From Clostridia bacterium (GTDB taxonomy: Bacteria; Bacillota; Clostridia; Lachnospirales; Lachnospiraceae), in assembly GCA_009929615.1 (NCBI GenBank), contig SAAB01000005.1:41565-105564 (forward strand): a stretch of 64,000 nt of DNA, given 5' to 3'. A program made the translations under genes and the position numbers. Of the stretch, positions 53,796 to 63,077 are shown in pieces. How positions within the stretch are numbered: the first letter of the stretch is position 1; the number at the start of each line of letters is the position of its first letter. A model generated the notes under the pieces. That model was given only the letters and a program-made list of their open reading frames with translations. It did no database searches and had not been told where the DNA came from.

Positions 53796-56700
53796 TTAGA
53801 TAAAATCAAAAACTTCCTGTTCAAATTCCAGTTTTTCATATTCCATAGATGCCACATCCAGGTTGGAGCTGTAGTCAACAACAACCGTCTGCTGCATTTT
53901 ATCAATCATCTTCTGTCCAAGAACATAATTAACATCGAATTTTCCGGTAATTGCCGGTGTTGCACCTCTTGTAGGCACAATAAGCTGAACCTGATTTGTC
54001 CGAAGAAGTTCAAAAATCGGCTGCCAGATATAAATATCCTTTGCTGCACCAAACGGATTATCAATAAAGATAACCTTCTGCAGTTCTCCACCATCTCCAC
54101 CACCAGAATAAACCATGGAAATATAATTAATAACACCTATTAAAAACTGAATGTAAATTCCCTGTGACTGTCCTGTACTTCCCACGGCTTCTTCATATTT
54201 CAGATAACGGCTCTGTTCTTTTACCCGCTCCCTTTTATAAAGGCTCAGACGAATACTGTTCATGTCTGTAACAATGACTGAAAAAAGCCGTTTCCATGTC
54301 AACTGCTGCCGAATATAGGCAATTCGCTCTTCCTGAGAACCATAGGTATCGGTCCGTGCTACAATTGCATCTATATATTCAGACATTCTCTGGGCATACA
54401 TTTCTTCTTTAACATAAGGAATTTTAAGCATAACCATTGGTACCTGCCGGCCATCCAGCATAATTTTTGAATAGGCAGGAAAACGTTCCAACTCCGCACG
54501 AATACTCATGCATCTCTGCAAACACTGCTTTTCAAAGTTCTCCTTAATCTGCACCATGTCGTGAATCGTTTTTTCTATGCGTTCTTTTTCTAATCGGACA
54601 ATTCCCGCTGTTTCCATCAGCTGGTGCATGAGAAGCACCGCCTCTTCGGAGGTATCCGGCATCCCGGCTTCAGTACGAACGGCCTCTGACAACTCTGTAG
54701 CTGAAAGCAGACGCAGGCTTTCTATTGTCTTATCTCTATCCCGTTCAAAGCCCTCCTGCTTCCTGCGAAGCTCTGTTCTAAGACGCTGATATCTTTCATT
54801 CAGTTCCCGATGCTTTTTATGGATATCCATATTCATTCCATAGGTATCTTTTGTCCTGTTAAAGAGAAGATTTTCACTACGAATAATCTGCTCTATATCC
54901 CGTTTAATATCATCATAGACCCTCAAATCCTTATAGGCCTTCTGAATACCGGCTTCTGCTTTTTCCTGCTTCTCCTTTACTGCTGCCAAAGCTTGTCGCT
55001 GCTGCTGTATAAAGGTATCATAATCTCCATTCTGAAGAACGATCTGTTGGAAAAGACCATATTTTTCTTCAATCGTACTGACACCATGGGATACACTTCC
55101 AAAAAGCTTATTTTTATCTTCCCGGTATCTAAACAGAGCTTCTTCCTGCTTCTCTATATCTGCTCTTAAACGCACAGCCACTGCTTCCATTTCCGCAAGC
55201 TGCCGGGCATCCGTCGATATACGCTGATGTTCCTCTGTCATTTTCTCAAGCTGACTCCGGTCCGTTCCTCGTTTGTCTATCATTCGAAGTGAGGTTTCCA
55301 TCATCTGCCGGTAACTTTCCAAAAGCTGTTTTTTATCTTCAACATCTGCATGCTCTTTTTCATAGGCATCTTTCAAACCTTTAAATCGTGCATCCACCTT
55401 TTCTTTGCTAAGCCCGGAAGATTCTGCCGCCCCTTCTGTATAGTAGACTTCATAAATCGTCTGCCACAGGGTTTCCTGCTCTTTCAGAGTGTCCTGCAGA
55501 CTTTTTTTCTGCTCTGCAAGCCGTTTCATCTCATCCTCTGCCCATTGGAGTTTTTCTACAGCAAGCCTCTGTTGTCCTTCACTTTTCTCAATGGTATTTT
55601 CCAGCTGATGAATCTTGGCCTGGACTGTTCTTAATTCAGCATCCAATTCTTTCATCTGCTGAAGGATATTCACTTCGCCCTCCAGAGTCTCATTCTCCTG
55701 TTCAAGCTGTTTCAGATTCATCTCCAGTTCAATGCTTTCACTCCGAAGCGTTTCAATGCGCTCTGAATTCTTTTTGAGCCTTCTCTTTATTTCTTCCTTT
55801 TCAGCATTTATCTGGGTCCACCGTACAGAACGTTCCGAATAATGCTGCTGGTAATTCAACTCAAAACCTGTCATGTAATACTGGTCGGCCTCTATGGTCT
55901 TTTCACGGTCAGCCAGTCTATCTAAAGCCGTCCGGCTTTCTTTTAACATTTTTTCCAGGAGTTCCTCTGCCCGGTTTCGGGAGTCCGGATCCACATATAA
56001 AGTCATATCTCTGGATAAGAATAAAACATCCTTATCGGGCGTCTCAGCATCCTGGGACATCACCTGATTGAGACTGATTACCGGTACAACCGCACCGCCC
56101 AAATCCTTTTCAAGAAGGACACGATCCTCCTTAACAGTGGTCATCCCGCTTTCGAGAATAACTGACTCCGGAAGAAATGGAAGCCGTTCTAATAGATACT
56201 TCTTCTCTTCATCGCTGATGTCCTTCAGATAGTCTCCGCCAAAAATACATTTAAGGCCGTGGCAACGCCTTATATACTCAATAACCTCTTCAGCCGCAGG
56301 ACTTATTGTTGCGGGACTTCCCTGCCTCAGATTATCCAACTGATGCTCCAGTCTCTTAACTTCTTTTCCTTTTAGTTCAGCATCTAAAATGGTTTTTCTC
56401 AGCTGGTCCCGGATAATATCAATAAGATTTTTACCATCTTCGGCACCATAAATTTCCAGAAGTCCATCCCTTTTCTTCTTTTCCCGGGTATAGTCATCCA
56501 AAAAGGACTTTAGATCTTTCTCTTCTTTTTCCAGACTTTTCTGCTGTCTGAAATCATCCTCAATGGATAGGGAAAGTTCTTTTATCTCGTCTTCCTGAGC
56601 TGCCTGTTTTTCTGTAAGGCTGGAAATTTCGAGCATGTTTGCCGCATAGAGCTGCTTTTTTTCTTCATAGGTTTTTCCTATATTTTCAAGAACAAGTATA

Positions 56701-58184
56701 GGTACCTGCCGACATAAAACGGTTAATTCCTCAGATAATGTTTTTTCACGTTTCTCAGCTTCTTCTCGCTGATTTTTAAGAACTGCACTGTTGCTGAAAA
56801 GTTTTCGTTCCTTTTCCTGTGCATCTGCTTTTAAAGTTGCCGCTTCCCCATAAGCTTTTTCCGCTGACCATATCTTTTTATTTAGAAGCTGACTTTCATC
56901 CTGATTCATAGCAAATCGGATTCTTGCCAGCTTCTGAAGTTCCTTCAGCATACTAGCGCTATCGCCGCCATCCTGAGCCAGATATTCCTTTAAAGCTTCC
57001 CATTGGCCTTTCACTTTCAGATAATCACTATAGTCATTGACGCTCTCCGCCAATGCATAGACCTTCTCCTTTTCATCCAGTTCTTCTTTCATTCGTTGTA
57101 AATCTGCAGAATACTTTTCCGTATCTGCCTCAAGCCGGGTTAAATGTTCCTGACTTTCCTGGATTTTAACCGTATCCAGTTTTCTGGATATTTCCCGAAT
57201 ATGCTTCTCGGCATATTCTTTTTCCTTTTGGCAGACGGCCAGTTCTTTTTCCTTTAACCGGTTTATAGCCGTTACCGTGTGAAAGGTTTTTATGACATCT
57301 GTGTCGAAACTTTCTTTTTCTTCGTATGTATTTTTTAATAATTCTACTCTTCCGGAAAAGCTCTCCAATATCTCCGCCTGCCGGTCGTAGTAGCTGATTT
57401 CTTCCTTGCGCCCTGCCAGTTCTGCTAATTTATCTTTAATTTGCACCAGCGTATCCGCCATATCTCCATCCTGGCTGCTATTCTGCCGGAATGCCCGCTG
57501 TATAATTTCTTCAATAAGCAGGTCTTCTACAACCTTTCGGGTTGTTTTATAACGGTTTTCAAAATAAGTACGCACATGGCCTTCTGTTTTATTAATTCCC
57601 CTAAGAATCTCCCAGTGGCTTTCATAGAGACCATACTGACTGATAAACCGCTGGTATTCACCCTTTCGTTCAAAAATATGGACTTCAAGCCCCATATCCC
57701 GCCGGCCAAGTTCCCTTAAATAGGTCTTTAACCCGGTATAGGTCACTCGTTCTTTGCCATCACTCAATGGCAGATTCACTAAATCGTTGTCATTGTAGCC
57801 ACGGTAAAAAATAGCATAATTAAAGTACTCAATGGCTGCCGTTTCCCGCAGTTCCTCCCGTGCTTTACGTGCACAGAAACCAGTGAGCATATATTTGAAA
57901 TTATCCTTTGCAAACCGTTCATCCAGTTTCCATTCTATAAGGGAATGAATAGTCCGGCTTCCCTGGTCTGTACGAAATAATTTTTCGATAGGCTGTTTAT
58001 CATCCAACGTACAATTCGGAATCAGATTCTGAAATAATAACAGCATTAAAACGCTTTTTCCACCGCCATTGGCAAGGTCGTAAAGGGCATTTTTGCCATC
58101 AAATCGAAGAATAAAATCATCATAAAACTGGGTTCCGAAATTATATTTCACATTATTTACCCGAATTCGATTAATATGCGGCAT
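53796..58184 (-). CDS. SMC-like coiled-coil ATPase (JetC/MukB/MksB-like)
   Basis: 1462 aa with SMC layout. Residues 1-280 hold the N-terminal ATPase lobe, Walker A NGGGKSVLMLLLFQN (about 39-53). A long coiled coil runs from about 290 to 1180, interrupted near 640-760 by a hinge-like globular part (CHGLKCIFGGDYLKDISDEE). The C-terminal lobe has the signature YSGGGDGGELQ (1359-1369) and Walker B QKVIFIDNPFGAAKD. The catalytic Glu that normally follows the Walker B Asp is Asn here (D1375-N1376). The start overlaps the JetB-like gene by 14 bases. Together they form a JetABC/MksBEF-type complex expected to act on DNA. No JetD nuclease is in the window. Confidence 0.85.
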   Translation of the reverse strand: MPHINRIRVNNVKYNFGTQFYDDFILRFDGKNALYDLANGGGKSVLMLLLFQNLIPNCTLDDKQPIEKLFRTDQGSRTIHSLIEWKLDERFAKDNFKYMLTGFCARKAREELRETAAIEYFNYAIFYRGYNDNDLVNLPLSDGKERVTYTGLKTYLRELGRRDMGLEVHIFERKGEYQRFISQYGLYESHWEILRGINKTEGHVRTYFENRYKTTRKVVEDLLIEEIIQRAFRQNSSQDGDMADTLVQIKDKLAELAGRKEEISYYDRQAEILESFSGRVELLKNTYEEKESFDTDVIKTFHTVTAINRLKEKELAVCQKEKEYAEKHIREISRKLDTVKIQESQEHLTRLEADTEKYSADLQRMKEELDEKEKVYALAESVNDYSDYLKVKGQWEALKEYLAQDGGDSASMLKELQKLARIRFAMNQDESQLLNKKIWSAEKAYGEAATLKADAQEKERKLFSNSAVLKNQREEAEKREKTLSEELTVLCRQVPILVLENIGKTYEEKKQLYAANMLEISSLTEKQAAQEDEIKELSLSIEDDFRQQKSLEKEEKDLKSFLDDYTREKKKRDGLLEIYGAEDGKNLIDIIRDQLRKTILDAELKGKEVKRLEHQLDNLRQGSPATISPAAEEVIEYIRRCHGLKCIFGGDYLKDISDEEKKYLLERLPFLPESVILESGMTTVKEDRVLLEKDLGGAVVPVISLNQVMSQDAETPDKDVLFLSRDMTLYVDPDSRNRAEELLEKMLKESRTALDRLADREKTIEADQYYMTGFELNYQQHYSERSVRWTQINAEKEEIKRRLKKNSERIETLRSESIELEMNLKQLEQENETLEGEVNILQQMKELDAELRTVQAKIHQLENTIEKSEGQQRLAVEKLQWAEDEMKRLAEQKKSLQDTLKEQETLWQTIYEVYYTEGAAESSGLSKEKVDARFKGLKDAYEKEHADVEDKKQLLESYRQMMETSLRMIDKRGTDRSQLEKMTEEHQRISTDARQLAEMEAVAVRLRADIEKQEEALFRYREDKNKLFGSVSHGVSTIEEKYGLFQQIVLQNGDYDTFIQQQRQALAAVKEKQEKAEAGIQKAYKDLRVYDDIKRDIEQIIRSENLLFNRTKDTYGMNMDIHKKHRELNERYQRLRTELRRKQEGFERDRDKTIESLRLLSATELSEAVRTEAGMPDTSEEAVLLMHQLMETAGIVRLEKERIEKTIHDMVQIKENFEKQCLQRCMSIRAELERFPAYSKIMLDGRQVPMVMLKIPYVKEEMYAQRMSEYIDAIVARTDTYGSQEERIAYIRQQLTWKRLFSVIVTDMNSIRLSLYKRERVKEQSRYLKYEEAVGSTGQSQGIYIQFLIGVINYISMVYSGGGDGGELQKVIFIDNPFGAAKDIYIWQPIFELLRTNQVQLIVPTRGATPAITGKFDVNYVLGQKMIDKMQQTVVVDYSSNLDVASMEYEKLEFEQEVFDFI

Positions 58185-58890
58185 CCAAATCCCCTCCTGT
58201 CACTATGGTATATAAACGACCTCTGTTTTCCTCATAATAGTTTTCAGCCAGGGCCCGGAATCTTGGTTTTATGTAGTATCGGCCATTAGATTCGAAAAAC
58301 AAGTCCTGAGAAATAAGAAAATTAAAAACCAGTTTTACAAAACCTGTTTTGGAACCTCTTGCGGCCTTTAAGGCTGCCATATCCTCATTGGAAGGAATGA
58401 GCGGCATGTCTTCCCATACGCCTGCCAATGTCTGAAAACTGTTTTCCTCCACTTCGCTCAAAGCCTTTTCCTGAAGAGCTTTTAATGCCCGCTGCATCGA
58501 ACTGTCCGTCTGGGTAATAATGTCCTCACTTCGCACATAATCCATATGGGAAAAGCTTCCCGAATCCTGATAAAAAAGCAAAATGGTATTATAAATAATA
58601 AAATAGGCCAGATAAAGTTCCCGGTTAAATCGTAAACCGATTGCTTTCTTCAACTCATCATTGGTAAATCCAAAAATCCGGTTTCCATCTCCGGCTGTTA
58701 CATATAAGGTGTTTCCAAATTCATAAAGACTAAGATTTGATTTTTTCAAAAGGGACATGAGAATGTCGTAAACTTCACTGTTATTACGGTAATCTTCATA
58801 TAAATCCACATTATTATTACTGCTGATTTCTTCACCAACAATCAGCTTGGTAAATATCTCAGCTGCTTTGTCAAGATTTCCATGTTCCAT
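58171..58890 (-). CDS. DUF6063-like KITE protein (JetB/MukE/MksE-like)
   Basis: 239 aa, middle gene of the three-gene operon. Predicted to be helical with winged-helix repeats, as in KITE dimers that bind the kleisin. The DUF6063 hallmark is the helical N-terminal LDKAAEIFTKLIVGEEI and the winged segment FGNTLYVTAGDGNRIFGFT. There are no catalytic motifs. It overlaps the SMC gene by 14 bases and shares TAATG with the kleisin-like gene. That gives fixed stoichiometry. The family reading relies on length and context as much as on the text. Confidence 0.8.
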   Translation of the reverse strand: MEHGNLDKAAEIFTKLIVGEEISSNNNVDLYEDYRNNSEVYDILMSLLKKSNLSLYEFGNTLYVTAGDGNRIFGFTNDELKKAIGLRFNRELYLAYFIIYNTILLFYQDSGSFSHMDYVRSEDIITQTDSSMQRALKALQEKALSEVEENSFQTLAGVWEDMPLIPSNEDMAALKAARGSKTGFVKLVFNFLISQDLFFESNGRYYIKPRFRALAENYYEENRGRLYTIVTGGDLDAAY

Positions 58891-60413
58891 TACATTCCCC
58901 GCCTTTCAAATCGTATATTTGTCAAATAACTGTCCTCGTCCACCATTATCCGTTCCTCCGGTAAAAATTCCAGTGTAAACTTCAAATCCTCATATTCTTT
59001 CTTCCGGTCTTTAATCACCAGTTCCGCCATAACTTCTTCAAGAAAAGTATCCGGATTCTCCCGAATCTGCGCCAAATCATAGGATGGTTTCTGGCTCAGA
59101 TGGGCTAAGAATCCAAAGTAATCTCCATTGTGAAGAAGATTATCTGTAAATTTCATAATATATAAATGATGCAGATTTTCTAACGTGATTGTTTTTTTCG
59201 TCAGCAATGTGTCAAAAAGTATCTGAAGCAGAAGCATATGATTATGACGAATTCGTTCTTCTTCTATCTCATCCTCATAAATATAATTCTCTTCCGTGCC
59301 CTCTAAAAGCTGTTCGCCAAGTTCTTCGCCGTCAGCCTGGCAGGATAATAAATCATCCAGCCGTTCAAGTTGGAAAGTTTTCTTTATTTTCAAACCAAAC
59401 AAAGGGGCTGTCATACTTTCTAAGACCCGGATATTATCCAGTGCCATTGCCTGACGCAGTAAATCCGAAAAATCCATGGTCCGCCGGAACCGGCTCCGTT
59501 TCGCCTTAAGCATCATCTCATCTGCCTGTACCTGCAGACTGGTGCATGCCTGAAGAAGGGCTTCATGACGGTCCATCGCCTTCTTTAATTCCTGATTTAA
59601 ATAAAAAATTTCTTCCAGTGCCTGATGGTTATAACCTTCCGTCTGGGCCTGAAGAAGGGCTTTTTCAACCAACTGCATATTTTCATCAAAAAGCTTCTGC
59701 TCCTGAGCAAACCACTTAAGGCCGCTTTCAGAAAAATCTTCCAGGGCTTTCATCCCTTCAAAAATATTATGGCTGAGAAGAGTTACAATTTCACCCTGCT
59801 GCAGCATAAGCCGGCTGACTTCACTGTTAATCCGCCGTATAACATCCACGCCGCCCTTGAAATTCTTTGAACGAATCATCTTCTCAAGAAGCAGCTGCTG
59901 AATACTTATCTTGCTCTCATCCTTGGTTTCTTTTGTATCCAGATAAAAAGCAATTCCATCCGAAGAAATATTGTAACATATCTCTCCGTCTTTATACCTG
60001 CTTTCGACAAGACGGCTTCTCCCGGTCTTCATTCGTTTGTTTTTCGGATCATAGTAATCAAAATAAAAAGGCCGTCCTTCATTGGTTATCTTATCAAAAA
60101 TATACTGTATGAGCTCTGCCGGATTTTCTTCACTCTCCTGAAAATCAAAATCCCGGTACAAAAGTTGGAATAAGAAAGCTTCATAATCTCCGTAGGTCAC
60201 ATCCCGGTCATTAAAACTATTTTCTTCAATAAAAAAACGAAGGACCGCAAGGGTTACATATCCCATATCAATCCTTTCATACCGCCCCTCTTTAAACTGA
60301 CTTAAAGAATGGTCACAGAGCTTGAAAAATGGATAGTATTTCTTCAAATTCACCATCCGGTCTTCATGCTCGTCTATAATATCATGGATTAAAATATGAG
60401 ATTCTCTCCCCAT
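58890..60413 (-). CDS. DUF5716-like kleisin (JetA/MukF/MksF-like)
   Basis: 507 aa, first gene of the operon. N-terminal winged-helix-like part (ERIDMGYVTLAVLRFFIEEN, about 44-63), then a long helical middle with heptads (ALLQAQTEGYNHQALEEIFYLNQE) and a C-terminal acidic winged part (EEERIRHNHMLLLQILFDTL). The plan matches MukF/JetA. NCBI names some of this family (DUF5716) after Wadjet JetA. Proteins of this plan also occur as chromosomal condensins without a nuclease, so anti-plasmid defence is not proven. Start at 60413 has AGGAGGACCCC upstream. Confidence 0.8.
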   Translation of the reverse strand: MGRESHILIHDIIDEHEDRMVNLKKYYPFFKLCDHSLSQFKEGRYERIDMGYVTLAVLRFFIEENSFNDRDVTYGDYEAFLFQLLYRDFDFQESEENPAELIQYIFDKITNEGRPFYFDYYDPKNKRMKTGRSRLVESRYKDGEICYNISSDGIAFYLDTKETKDESKISIQQLLLEKMIRSKNFKGGVDVIRRINSEVSRLMLQQGEIVTLLSHNIFEGMKALEDFSESGLKWFAQEQKLFDENMQLVEKALLQAQTEGYNHQALEEIFYLNQELKKAMDRHEALLQACTSLQVQADEMMLKAKRSRFRRTMDFSDLLRQAMALDNIRVLESMTAPLFGLKIKKTFQLERLDDLLSCQADGEELGEQLLEGTEENYIYEDEIEEERIRHNHMLLLQILFDTLLTKKTITLENLHHLYIMKFTDNLLHNGDYFGFLAHLSQKPSYDLAQIRENPDTFLEEVMAELVIKDRKKEYEDLKFTLEFLPEERIMVDEDSYLTNIRFERRGM

Positions 60414-60441
60414 GGGGTCCTCCTATAAAGCTGATACTTCA

Positions 60442-60978
60442 TCAGCGTACATATTCTTGAATAATTGCTTTTAGTTCTTCATCCTGGGCTGCATCATGGC
60501 GAATAAAAAAGGATTTACCTTTAAATGGCCTTGGCTTAATCAAATACATCTGATACTGCCCATTGGGCATCTTATCCACGGCCTTAATGTCTTCCCATGC
60601 AACATATCCATAATCATGGACCAGAATACCATTCGTAAAGAATTTTGTCTGACTGACGGTTCGTATTGTCAGGAAAATCAATAAACCAATAACCAGAATA
60701 CCTGCTCCTATAAGCATCGGCTGATAACTGTCCGGCATATTCCCTGTCGGTGTCTGATATTCCATAAACAACCGTATAACGACGACAATGCCTACAACAA
60801 GAATAAATACCAGCAAAAGCCACTCGCTTTTTGGCTGTTTTACCGATGCCAGCTTTTCACCATAAGACTCTTCCACGTGAACAGCCTTCCAAATCTGAGT
60901 AATAAAGAAAATCAAAAACCCTACAGCGGCCAGTATAAAAGCACCGCCATGAGCTAATTGGTCAATCATTGCATTCAT
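60442..60978 (-). CDS. Membrane protein with C-terminal PH-like domain, function unknown
   Basis: 178 aa. Three helices (about 12-30, 55-75 and 90-110) precede a soluble domain starting FFTNGILVHDYGYVAWEDIK and ending in a helix (DAAQDEELKAIIQEYV). This is the layout of DUF5673-like membrane proteins. The start at 60978 (MNAMIDQL) fits the AAAGGAG site at 10 bases; the longer ORF start lies too close to that site. It is 28 bases upstream of the SMC operon and probably co-transcribed; a role with the SMC proteins is only suggested by position. Confidence 0.72.
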   Translation of the reverse strand: MNAMIDQLAHGGAFILAAVGFLIFFITQIWKAVHVEESYGEKLASVKQPKSEWLLLVFILVVGIVVVIRLFMEYQTPTGNMPDSYQPMLIGAGILVIGLLIFLTIRTVSQTKFFTNGILVHDYGYVAWEDIKAVDKMPNGQYQMYLIKPRPFKGKSFFIRHDAAQDEELKAIIQEYVR

Positions 60979-60998
60979 ATAAGTCATTCTCCTTTGTT

Positions 60999-62069
60999 TT
61001 AAACTTCCAGTTTCATATCTCCGTTATGTATATATCCCATCTTCCGCATTCCCTGTGCCACACCAAGGGTAATGACTGCCGGAAGCAGAAAATGAAAAAC
61101 AGCTATCTTTACCAGCACCAATGCCGGCGATTCCACCGCCGCCATGGTCTGATAGGTCATAATCTGTCCTACAAGCCCCGAAGTTCCCATACCGGAACCC
61201 GTGGCATTATTAATCATATTAAATAATGGCGATATGGCAATCGGTCCGAGAATCGCCGAAGATATAATCGGCGGGAGCCAAATCAGCGGTCTTCGTACAA
61301 TATTCGGCACCTGAAGCATACTTGTTCCAAGCCCCTGGGATAAAAGACCTCCCATACCGTTATCTCTATAACTGGAAACTGCAAAGCCTACCATCTGACA
61401 GCAGCAGCCTATCGTCGCCGCCCCGGCAGCCACACCATTCAGTCCCAGAATAATTCCAAGCGCCGCAGAACTAATCGGCAGTGTCAACACCATACCCATG
61501 ACAACGGATACAACAATTCCCATAATCACCGGCTGCTGCTCTGTTCCCCAATTAATAATATTACCAAGCCATACCATGAACCTCGAAATCGGCGGCCCAA
61601 CAATAATGCCAACCGTACCTCCGGTCAGAATGGTCACTGCTGGTGTCACCAGCAAATCAACTTTTGTCTTTCCTGCCACAAGATGTCCCAGTTCAATACC
61701 TACATAAGCTGCAATAAATGCCCCCAGAGGTTCTCCCGGTCCGGACAATGCCAAGGCACCACTTTCTGTCAGAAGGGTACCTGCTGAAATAGCACTGGCA
61801 TAGGCACCAATCATTCCGGCTGATGCCGCAGACAGGACAACATAAACCGGTTCTTTAAACTTAAAGGCCACACCGACACCGATACCGGCACCTGTCAGTC
61901 TCTGCGCTATGATAGCAAATGTCGATATGTACATACCGATATCGCCGCCAATCAAATCACCAATCTGCTTCATAATCGTTCCGATAATCAGTGTTGAAAA
62001 AAGTCCCAGACCCATACCGCTGAGTCCATCAATAAATATACGGGATAAAAACCGCTTAATCGTCTTCAT
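60999..62069 (-). CDS. PTS_EIIC_2-family membrane permease
   Basis: 356 aa with about nine hydrophobic segments. It is Gly/Ala-rich (MGLGLFSTLIIGTIMKQIGD; LSGPGEPLGAFIAAYVGIEL; GVAAGAATIGCCCQMVGFAV). The pattern matches the PF13303-type PTS IIC-like family. No EIIA or EIIB domain is fused or adjacent, so phosphotransfer is doubtful. It is 14 bases after the NiaR-like regulator. It may be a nicotinate or other small-molecule permease under NiaR control, which is inference. Confidence 0.82.
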   Translation of the reverse strand: MKTIKRFLSRIFIDGLSGMGLGLFSTLIIGTIMKQIGDLIGGDIGMYISTFAIIAQRLTGAGIGVGVAFKFKEPVYVVLSAASAGMIGAYASAISAGTLLTESGALALSGPGEPLGAFIAAYVGIELGHLVAGKTKVDLLVTPAVTILTGGTVGIIVGPPISRFMVWLGNIINWGTEQQPVIMGIVVSVVMGMVLTLPISSAALGIILGLNGVAAGAATIGCCCQMVGFAVSSYRDNGMGGLLSQGLGTSMLQVPNIVRRPLIWLPPIISSAILGPIAISPLFNMINNATGSGMGTSGLVGQIMTYQTMAAVESPALVLVKIAVFHFLLPAVITLGVAQGMRKMGYIHNGDMKLEV

Positions 62070-62083
62070 TCGTTCTGCCCTCT

Positions 62084-62605
62084 CTATTGTGTAATAAGAT
62101 AACCTCGTTCTTTTAAATCCCTCTCAATATTATCCAGTATCCGTTCTGAAGCTGCTTCCACCGTATGAATGTGGACACCATTGGAAATCTGTGACAGCGG
62201 TCCTGTCTTACTGGCATTCATCCGCTCATAAAATTTTCTTACGTCCTCTGCACTTTCCAAAATCAAATCCGCCTGAATCTGGCCGTAGACATCATGAGCA
62301 ACAATGACATTCAAAACTTTCCCGCCATTATCCACAATTAAAGATAATTCATCTACAATCTGTTCTCTTGTATGATTCACTATATAAGAACGGCGATACT
62401 TCTTATCCGTTCCATGACTGTATAATACATAACCTTTCGGAGTCGCAAAAATCTCTGTATCTCTCGCTCTGAGTAAAGCAATGTCCTGCACAATAACCTG
62501 CCGGCTCACTCCCAATTCTTTTGAAAGAGCATTTCCTGAAACTGCCATCCTTCTATTTTTTAAAATATCCAGCAGTTTTTCTCTCCGAATATCTCCCTCT
62601 ATCAT
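62084..62605 (-). CDS. niaR: NiaR-type transcriptional repressor (HTH_11 and 3H domain)
   Basis: Represses NAD synthesis or niacin uptake genes when niacin is present. The 173-aa protein has an N-terminal HTH (AVSGNALSKELGVSRQVIVQ, about 24-43) and a 3H domain. The three conserved His are visible: NVIVAHDVYGQ, GVHIHTVEAASE. Start at 62605 is preceded by GGTGAG; the longer ORF adds four residues. The permease follows immediately, so it is the likely regulatory target. Family assignment is good; the effector is known from the family only. Confidence 0.9.
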   Translation of the reverse strand: MIEGDIRREKLLDILKNRRMAVSGNALSKELGVSRQVIVQDIALLRARDTEIFATPKGYVLYSHGTDKKYRRSYIVNHTREQIVDELSLIVDNGGKVLNVIVAHDVYGQIQADLILESAEDVRKFYERMNASKTGPLSQISNGVHIHTVEAASERILDNIERDLKERGYLITQ

Positions 62606-62624
62606 ATGGCTCACCATCCTAAGC

Positions 62625-62677
62625 TGTCATGTCACATCGTTTCTTATTGATTATAGCACAGGAATCTTCTTATGTAA
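62625..62677 (-). promoter_or_regulatory. niaR promoter with TGTCA repeats
   Basis: Minus-strand TTACAT (62672-62677), 16-base spacer, TATAAT (62650-62655). Plus-strand TGTCATGTCACA (62625-62636) lies just after the start site and might be the NiaR operator for autoregulation. Confidence 0.6.
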
Positions 62678-62702
62678 CCATGCTTTTTCTACAAAATAAT
62701 CC

Positions 62703-62731
62703 TTGCACCAAAGCTTCTCCTCCTATATAAT
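62703..62731 (+). promoter_or_regulatory. Promoter of the small protein/antiporter unit
   Basis: TTGCAC (62703-62708), 17-base spacer, TATAAT (62726-62731), divergent from niaR. Confidence 0.85.
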
Positions 62732-62766
62732 GCCTTTATAATGCCTTTTAAAAGGAGTTGCAAATC

Positions 62767-63036
62767 ATGTTCCGTATGTGGATGAAAATTTTTAAAGAAA
62801 ACCGGCTGTTGAAAGATACGGTCATCTGTGTAGATAACTTGGATATGAATCGGACCGCTAAGGTTTTTCATGCCGTTTCTGAAGGCTGCCTTGCCTTCGA
62901 TTTACCACAGCCCATCTGGCTGGATGCCAATATCCGTGAATTTCAACGCCATAATAAAACCCGGTTTACTCAGGATAATTTTGTAGAAGAAATTCCTTTT
63001 GATTTTTGGGAAATACACATTATCGAAGAAGACTAA
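62767..63036 (+). CDS. Small protein of unknown function
   Basis: 89 aa. It begins MFRMWMKIFKENRLLKDTVI, followed by a compact acidic/aromatic part (IWLDANIREFQRHNKTRFTQ; IPFDFWEIHIIEED). No membrane segment or signal. Real gene: consensus promoter 36 bases upstream and AAAGGAG 9 bases before ATG 62767 (the longer ORF uses a TTG within the site). It precedes the antiporter by 41 bases. I do not recognise the family. Confidence 0.78.
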   Translation: MFRMWMKIFKENRLLKDTVICVDNLDMNRTAKVFHAVSEGCLAFDLPQPIWLDANIREFQRHNKTRFTQDNFVEEIPFDFWEIHIIEED

Positions 63037-63077
63037 CTTAAAACAAAATGTAATTAAAGGAGATTAACGAACAGCTT

